DNA of 64,000 bases, taken from Otis tarda. Lineage: Eukaryota; Chordata; Aves; Otidiformes; Otididae. The position numbers were made by a program, and so were the translations under genes. The notes under the pieces were generated by a model. It was not told where the DNA came from. It saw nothing but the letters and a program-made list of their open reading frames with translations, and did not search any database. The DNA lies in NCBI GenBank assembly GCA_026413225.1, contig CM048554.1:88143963-88207962 (forward strand). Direction: 5' to 3'. Below are positions 29,001 to 38,000 of the stretch, one piece after another. How positions within the stretch are numbered: position 1 is the first letter of the stretch; the number at the start of each line of letters is the position of its first letter.

Positions 29001-32000
29001 CCATAGCTATTTTCTGCTCCTTTGATTTTCAGTGGCTTAAAGAAGCTGTAATTTGGTTTAAGAACCTGAAGAATCAGTTAGTACAGAACCAGTTTTTAAG
29101 TTGCAGAATAGTTCCATTATATTGTGTGTGTTTGAAGTGCTCACTTTTGTACTACAGGACAATGTCTCTGAATATATATTTCAGTTTATTTTCTCATACA
29201 TTGGATAGGTTGAGAAGCTCAGAGCTGAAGCTGGAGATCAGTGTGTGCAAAAGAAGAAACGTTTGCAAGACAGAGCAGCAGATGCTAAGAGAATTCAGGA
29301 TCTTGAGCGACAAGTATGCAATAATAGAACTATGTTTTGTTCAACCTTTATTTCAGATAGGGTCTCTTACAACACTTACCAGTTTTTTCATAACAATAAA
29401 GCATTGAATGGAGCTCTGTGATAAAGTAACTGGTGCTATGGAACACTCAACGCAAAAAGCTGCAATTATTTACTTCTTATAAAGGGCTCTTCTGCTACTA
29501 TGTTCTAATAAGCTATTTACTGATATCCCTTTTAAAATCCTTTAACATTAAAATACTGTTTAGAGTTTCTGGGAAAGGGGCAAAAGGCCAAAAGCACACA
29601 CAAGCTTGCTGTTTATCTTCAAAGACTCCTTTTGTCTATGTTCAGTAACCCCTTAACATTATGACCAATTTCAACTAAGTTGATTCAAGAGTAGGAGTTT
29701 AAATTTTGTTAGATTCCTACAAGATTCATGAAAATGGCGGGAGTGGAGACCTTAAAATCAATGTTTCTACTGAGGAAAAATCAGGTGGAAGTGGGCCTTT
29801 CTGAATTCTAGGAGATGGCAGATGCATTTAGTAGGGATGTGGGACAAATAGCAAAGAGCCTCTGCAGTATTCTAATGCAAATAATGTCTTAACCATAGAT
29901 AAAAGAGGGGCTTGTTATTAGTCTTGTATGCAAGGTGTTAGTTTTATTTTATTGCAGACTCCAAAATAAAAGGCATATAATCTATTATTGGGAATATAAT
30001 TTCAATGCTGTTATGAAATATCTCTAACAGTTGGAAAAGTAGAATGTGAATGTAAGTCTAGAAAAAAAGCAAATACTTTAACAGCATTAAGAGCCATATA
30101 CAACATAAGTGCTAAGTAGTAAATAAAAGGTCATTTGATGTAAGACAGTCTGAAGACCAGAGCATTATTTTGTTCCACATGATGTGTAAGTCAATCAGTA
30201 AGAGATTATGAGTCTTTCTTTTCTGTAAACAATAACATAAGTGTAGACAATGTAAACAACTCAACATATGCATCTCTAGTTTTCATTCTTCACCCAGCTT
30301 AAGTGGATTACATTTGTTGACATTCTGTGATTTATTTCAGTTCACTTTTCATCAGAACTTTACTGTTTTTTACTTCTGACTTAATATTCTTTTTGATAGA
30401 TCAGAGAAATGGAAGGAATTCTAAAAAGAAGGTATCCAAACTCCTTGCCTGCTTTGATTTATGCTGCTGCTGCTGCTGAGAAAACTAATGATCTTTCAGC
30501 TAAAACAAACACGGTTGATTTTTTGGAGAGAAGAATAAAAAAGTTAGAAACAGAACTTGAAGGTAAAGATGATGAAGCTAAAAAAAGTCTCCGTGCCATG
30601 GAACAACAGTTTCAAAAAATAAAGGTAAAAGCTGGAGGCTTGTCAAGTGGTCTGCTCCACAAGTAACAGTCATGAGGTTACTGAGGTCTAACAGAATAGT
30701 GGTGAAAACTGAAGGCAAAGGCCACATTCAAGGGAAAAAATATTAAAATAATTTATAACGAGAATGTCAGTAGCTTCAGCACCTAAGATAAAAAGATCAT
30801 TGAAATTGTTAAGAGTAGTATTGAAACTGAGAGGACAACTTCTTGAAGCATAATAATTTCATTCTTACAATTAGGATAAGTGAGTTTCATCCTGTGGGTC
30901 ACAGTAGCTGCTTACCTATTCCTTACTTGGAAGGGAGCGGCTGAGGGAACTGGGATTGTTTAGTCTAGAGAAGAGGAGGTTGAGGGGAGAGCTCATTAGT
31001 CTCTACAACTACCTGAAAGGAGGTTGTAGGGAGGTGGGTGTTGGTCTCTTCTCCCAGATAACAACTGATAGGATGAGAGGAAATGGCCTCAAGTTGCAGC
31101 AGGGGTTGTTTAGGTTGGCTATTAGGAAACACTTCTTTACTGCAAGTGTGGTCAGTCACTGGAACAGGCTGCCCAAGGAAGTGCTGGAGTCACCATCCCT
31201 GGAGGTGTTAAAAAAACATGTAGATGTGACACTTCACGACATGGTTTGGTAGGCATGGTGGTGTTAGGTTGATGGTTTTACTTGATGATCTTGGAGGTCT
31301 TTTGTAACTCTAATGATTCTATGATTCCCGTACCAAAGGCTGTGGTTTCAAAGGGCTGCTGACTGGGCATTTGTGCAGAGAACATCTGGGAACACTAAAC
31401 ATTCTATCCAAAAATTACACGATAGCGAGTCTTAAGACTTATGTTAGGAAGCATGGAAGCCTGGCATTTTACTTCAAGGAAGAGGTGAACAGCATAGGTG
31501 CTTAACAAGCAGGAGAGGAAAGCATTGGTCAGTTCTTCCTCCTTTTCTCTATATGAATAACTCATCGTGCTTTCCTCAGAGGCTATCCAGGTTGTTAAGA
31601 AAGGTTAAGTTTTCCTCAGCTCATTAGGAAGAAAGATTCATACTTCTATATTTAAGAAAACAAAGAAATACAAATCTGTCCTGTTAAAATGTTTTTAGAA
31701 ATATGAAGTACAATTTTGAGTTGTGTGCCAGTAAGGTTTGCAAACTGACACAAGGCAAATGTTAAAAAAGTAAAGACTTCTTGCTATATTAAAATAAGAT
31801 GGTACTTTGCCTGTCCAAGTTAATAACATCTGAAGAGAACTCAATTATATAAAAATGAAATAGTTTCTTGTCAATTTAATTTTCTTTCCCCTAGTTACTG
31901 CATTCATTGTGAGTATGGGATTCCTTTGTAGTGAACGTTTTGAGTAATTCTGTTTTACAGCAGACTTGAGTTCGCGTCACGTAATTTTTTCATTCACCCT

Positions 32001-35000
32001 AATTTCTGAACTGATTGAGTAGCATTGTTGGTAATACTGATGTTTATCCTGTCCTGTGACATCTCAGATGTGCAGTACCTTTAAAGAAGAATAGGAAGAG
32101 CTAATAATAAAAGAACACTTGAGGAAACTGCTTTTTCTTCCCTCCTCCCACTCCCCTCCCTTAGATACAGTATGAGCAAAGACTTGTAGAGCTTGAACAA
32201 CTACTTGCCTATAAATTTATCAGTGAATCACCAAAACTGAATGGTAATAAAGCCAGTTCTACGGAACTTGAACAGGAGCTTCAGAATCTAAAGAAGACCC
32301 ATGAGATCACTATTAAAAACCTCCAGACAGAAATTGAAAACCTTAGAAGTCAAAATTCCCAATTAAAAATCAGAAGTAAAAAGGATAATAAAGAATTTGA
32401 GTCCACAGACTCTCAAAAGAAGCAAGGTAACACAAAAGACAGACTGTTAAAACTAAATGAAGAACTGGTCACCAAAAATAGAGAAATACAAGACCTTACA
32501 AAAACTGTAGAGAAACTTCAAAAAGAAAGGATGGTGATGTTGTCTGATAATAAGTGGAGAAATAAGACTGATAACAAGGAAAACTCTGCAAAGATCTTGA
32601 AAAAGAATACCTCAGCAACAGATAAAAAGAATTTCAGCAGCAGTGAACCCTTTCTAAGCATTTTCAACGATGACAAAATATACCAACCGCGTACCTTTTC
32701 CGATTCTAATCTCTCGGAAGTTCTGCAAGAAAATGCACAGCTGAAAGAGGAGCTAGAAAGATTGTCTCTGGAAATGAACCAGCAGCGGGTGAAATCTCAA
32801 GCAACACTGGCTTATTCTGAAAATAACATACGAAGGTGAATGCTCAAACATGTTCCTTTAAAAACCTTGTTAAAGTGTTGGCCTGTACAGGATTGAAGTG
32901 ACACATTAGCGTGTCAGCCATGTGTGAAGCTAGCTTACCCTTGGCCGATGTTTTCTGTAAATTTCATTTTTACTGTTTGGTTTGGGGTTTTGCGTGGGGC
33001 GAGGTTTATGTTTCTTCAGAGCGGTGCACTGTCATGATTCTTTCTAGAGGCAAACCTATATTAATGCTTCTTATTAACGCTGCAGTTAATGATTTTGAGT
33101 ACGATTTCAGTATAAATTGTTGCATCTTAGATGCTTTGTATTTGTGTTGTATACCATTAAAACTTGGTACACATAGTTTCCTTCAAACTGAGATATGCTT
33201 TCAGTGGGATTTACTTGATCGACTGTGGAAACTTTACACTTCACCTCGTCTTCCTCAGATCCCTTCATAGTCAAAGCAGAGGAAATTGATATATTTAGAT
33301 TGCAGCATATTCTGTTCTAAAATAAATACCTGAAATAGGACAGCTGAATTATGATTTTAAAGCACCTATTTTCTCTCCTTTTTTCAGTAAGAGGAGACAA
33401 AAAAAAAAACATGATTGGCTGAGCTTTCTGTATTCTGGCTGCTGCTAGTTAAATGAGGCACATACCCAACATTGTAGACTTTACACCCTGTCATCCTTCA
33501 AGCAGTAGAAGTGATGGTGGCACTATCTTGCGAGGTTTTGTTATGAAATTTCAAAGACATACCACCTCTAACACTTTTCATATTTTCTATGTTCAAGGGA
33601 GAAATTTTTTGTCACATTTTTGAAGAAGTGTCTGAAGCTGCTTTACTGCATCTTGTTTTCCTCTCACTCTCTTCAGGATACAGGAAGACACAGCAGAATA
33701 CATTGCATCTCTGAAAGCTTCCCATCAGAGGGAATTGGAGAAGATTCTTTGCCAGCATGCAAAGGAGCATTCTGCTTCTAAAGTTGCTGAACTAAACAGC
33801 AGAATTTCAACACAAGAGGTAAGGTACAGTAGATACATTCATTGTATATAAATACCTGTTAAAGATATTTTTTTCTAGATTACTATAAACTTCTTTGAAT
33901 TGGGTCTATTGTTTTAAAAATGGGCCTGAGCCGCTATCTATATTCACAGAATAATAGAATGACTGAGGTTGGAAGGCACCTCTGGAGGTCTTCTTGTCCA
34001 ACACACCTGCTCAAGCAGGGTCATCTAGAGCCAGTTGCTCTGGACCATATCCAGATGGTTTTTGAATATCCCCAAGGAGTGACATTTGCCCTCAGCACAC
34101 ACGGTTGCATCAAGGTCAAGGCCTTGAATTGCTGGAGACCAGCCTTGCTAGTAAAGATGGAGGTGAAGAAGGCATTGAGTACCTCAGCCTCTTCCATGTC
34201 CTGGGTCACTAGGGCCTCTGCCCCATTCATAAGCAGACTCACATTTTCTCTAGTCTTCTCTTTGCAACTTAGGTGCTTACAGAAGCCCTTCTTGTTGCCT
34301 TTGTTAGTCTCACCAGATTTAGTTCCAGGTGGGCTTGGGCTTTCCTAACCACATCTGCATGTGCTCAGATAGTGTCTCTGTGTTCCTCACAGATTACCTG
34401 TCCATGTTCCCACCATCTGTATGCTCCTTTGAGTTTTTGCCAGTTTCTTGTTCATCCATGCAGGTCTTCTGGCATTTTTGCCTGACTTTCTGCTTGTTGG
34501 GATGAACTGCTCTTGAGCTTTGAGGAGGTGATCCTTGAATGTCAACCAGCTTTCCTGGGCCCCTCTTCCTCCCCAGGGCCCCATCTCATCTTTCAAGCAG
34601 ATCTTTGAAGAGGCCAGAGTCTGCTCTCCTGAAGTCCAGGGTTGTGATCATGCTTTTAACTTCCTCCCTCCTCTCGGGATCCTGAACTCCACCATCTCAT
34701 GGTCACTGTAGCCAAGGTTGCCTTTAAAGTTCACATCCCTAACAAATCTTTTCTTTGTGAGTTTAAAGCCCAGAACAGCACCTCTCCTCACTGGCTCCTC
34801 TATCACTTAGGTCAGGAAGTTGTCATCAGTGCTCTCCAGGAACCTCCTGGATTGCTTATGCCATGCTGTGGTGTTCCTCCAGCAGGTATCAGGGTGGTTG
34901 AAGTGCCCTGTGAGAAACTGGGCCTGTGATTATATTTGTGCATTACAATTGTGGGAGGAGTTTTACACATGGTGTGAAGGTAGAAAGAGCTATTGCATTC

Positions 35001-38000
35001 AGATTATTTCAGAACTGAGGCAAGTAACTTGAAGATTGAGACTTGCATGTACTTTATATGTATATGTGTCAGAGGTCTTATTGTAAATATATGCATCACT
35101 TATACCTGCAGTACTACAATCCTGATTGTATTTTTGGCATATTTTTCCTATATAGGCTTTCACATGTTGTCATGGGTATTTATATTATAACAACTGTTTA
35201 TAATCTTTTTTTTTTAGATATTAATAAAACATCTCCAAGAACAAATCGGTGAACAACAGAGACATCAGGAAGCTCTTCTAGTTTCACAGATGCGAGAGAA
35301 ACTCCTACAAAAAGAGGTATATTTAAATTTGGATTGGGCATACCTTATTGTAATAAAGAGTTTTCACTTTCATCATCCTTGTAAAACCTCAAATAACATC
35401 TAGTAAAATAAAGCTTAGAAACAGTATCTTTCTCAGTTGCTTCTACATCAGTTATACCTGAGAATGCAATGTATTGCTCTAATGTGAACAAGAGAACAAC
35501 ACACCACAGAAGGTAGAACTTTGACCTCCTTTGGTTTTTTTTTTTTTAATTATTATTATTTTTTAAAGTTAGAAATGTCAGACAGCCGTATGAAAATTGA
35601 TCAGCAGGTTACTCCAAGCATTCATATTCTCTTCTTTGAGAGTTGTGATGGAAAGTAAATAGACCACAGGACTTTTTCTTTATTAAGAGGATATTTTATT
35701 GTTGTTTTCAAATTCTTTGTTCAGATAAAGCCTTCCTTTTTTCATCCTTCATTGCCATAAAACTGACTTAGGCAATTATATTATTGGTTTTCTCCTTTGA
35801 AATTTGGAACCCAAGGTCTCTTAAGAAGAAAAGGTTAGTTGTAATAGTTCTTCTGAAATTCACTCATTTTTGAGAGAGATATTCTAGGTTTTTCCTAATC
35901 TTCTACTTCTATTAATAGCATATAATCTAAAAATTACACTTGTTCATGTTTTCATTTTTGGGTTAACATTGTGTAAAATTACTGTCTGTCTTTTAGCTCA
36001 AGCTTTTTGAGCTATTGGCTATACTTTTGTCGTTCTTGAAGTGCTGCCAATCTCTTTAGCATTGTGCCTATGCTTAATTCACAGTCTCCTTGATGTATGA
36101 ACATTGCAGTGTTAACTTCATTTTGATAACTAACCTGCAGGATTTATTAGAGAGAATTCTGTGATTCTGTAAAGGACTGAGAACTCCAGCCATTTAATCT
36201 TGTTTGCTGTCCTTTTTTAGAAGAAATTAGAGAAGTATCAGTATGTGTTTAGTACATACTTAATATAATTAATCTCAATCTCACTAAATGTATTCAGTAT
36301 TTATCTTATCCATGCAAAATTTCCACCTCTGTTGTGAAGCACTTATAGAAAAGTGAGGGTTTGTAGGGGGAGAAAAAAGATCTCCTATTAAACAAACTCT
36401 GTATTTGCAGAATAAAGGCTGAGACTTTGGGTTCATACTATGAACCTAATGACAGATGCCACCTTTCCATACAAAGTTTGTTTCACTCCAGTGATTTGTG
36501 TGTATATAATCCTTCCTCCTGGGAAAACAGGACGACAGTACAATGAGACAAATGTTATTGAACATATTTTTTTCTTCTGTGACTCTTTGCTTTGCAGATT
36601 ATTAACGATAGTGATGGTTAAGAGAATAATCATCGTATGTGACCCACATGTTACAGGCCTCAGTTCAAGGTGCTGGCACTTAGGAAAATGTAATGGAGCG
36701 CCTTTCTTACAAACATCATTGCAAGAGTACACAGAGAGAAATGTTAAAGCAAAGCCTTGCTTTTGCCCTTTAGCATGATTGCTGTGCTGCTTATAAAACA
36801 CATTTTAAGCATTAAATGATTAAATAAGTTGAACTGAAAAATGGAGGCAACCAAACCTGCAAATATAATTAGTCGTGATAGGGAAAACCGCTACCATTCG
36901 TAATAGAATTGAGAGTCCTCTGCCTAATGGTGGTACCTCAGGAAAGGCAAACAAGACAGCTTTGTATTTAACATAGTTCTGTTGCTGGCAAAATACATGG
37001 AGCCTGTTTTCTCCTGGGGCTTTTCCCCCCCCCTTCCTGCAAGAATTTTCCTTGTATTTAATTATGTACTTCAGATAATGCATCAGCCCTTCCCTTCCGT
37101 GGGGCAACTTAGCAGACAAGCAGCAGACACTCATTTGCACAGACCTTAGGAAACAAAGACTTCTGCTCCTCTGACAAATGTGACTGAAATAGGTCCACAG
37201 GTTCAGAGCTACTGGAGTAACAGACAGGCAAAAATCTACTAACATAGGCCTTGTTACTTTAGAAAACCATGCTAAAAATGGAAATAATAGTAAGCCATCT
37301 TGAAGTCACTTCTCAGTAAGAGTGACAGCATCTTAGGAAGTACACAACGCTTCAGCAGCAGAGCGCCAAGGATGGCTGAGTGCTTGAAGAGGGTTACCAG
37401 TACACAGATACACTGGGTAAGCGGAGCTAAGGTTATAATAAAGGATACAGACTTCAAAGATTTTACTTCAGTTTACTTATACACAGTAAGAAAGTGACCA
37501 AAAAAGACTTAGGATGTTAAATGAAGAAATATCGAGTTCCTTGAAATAGGCAAAGAATGAAAATAAACCAGTAGGGTTTTATAAGAAAACTTACCTGAAT
37601 GTCTGAAGGTTTAGGAAATCAGTTGTAAGTCACTGGTGGAGTTGATTTGACCCAACAATTATTAGACCAAAGAGAAGTTGTAATCATATCTGTTAGCAGC
37701 GTGTCTTCTCTTGATTTATTTCTTAGAAATACACTGGTACATTTTATATTTGATCTTTATCCAGAGTGTGAGAAGAGATTGTGTAAGAACATCTAGTCAT
37801 AATATTCTCTATTCATTTTTTAGTATGTTTAGAAGTATAAAAATTGACGGTGAATAATCACTTCATTACATATTATGAACAGGATTGGATTTATCAAGAA
37901 GGACTAGATTTTCATATCCTCAGGCCACTTCTTACAAATGAAAGATCCTAATCTAAGTCTCTGAACCCCTGTTTAATCTTTTGAATAAAGACGAGTTGTC

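Larger units (their letters stand above)
26663..30399 (+). other. CEP162 introns between exons s and v
   Basis: Three introns (26663-27565, 27730-29208, 29314-30399). A 97-codon open frame at 28312-28605 has no coding support. No repeat or RNA gene is recognised. Confidence -1.
30625..35217 (+). other. CEP162 introns between exons v and y
   Basis: Three introns (30625-32164, 32836-33676, 33819-35217). The first holds a plus-strand CR1 tail, the third an internally deleted minus-strand CR1. The middle one shows nothing. Confidence -1.

Noticed and set aside
33920..34596. 142-codon and 69-73-codon open frames
   Set aside because: They are translations of the deleted CR1 copy, antisense or out of frame.
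36433..37245. Open frames of 112-141 codons on both strands in a CEP162 intron
   Set aside because: No protein family is recognised, they overlap on opposite strands, and codon use looks random. Treated as chance.
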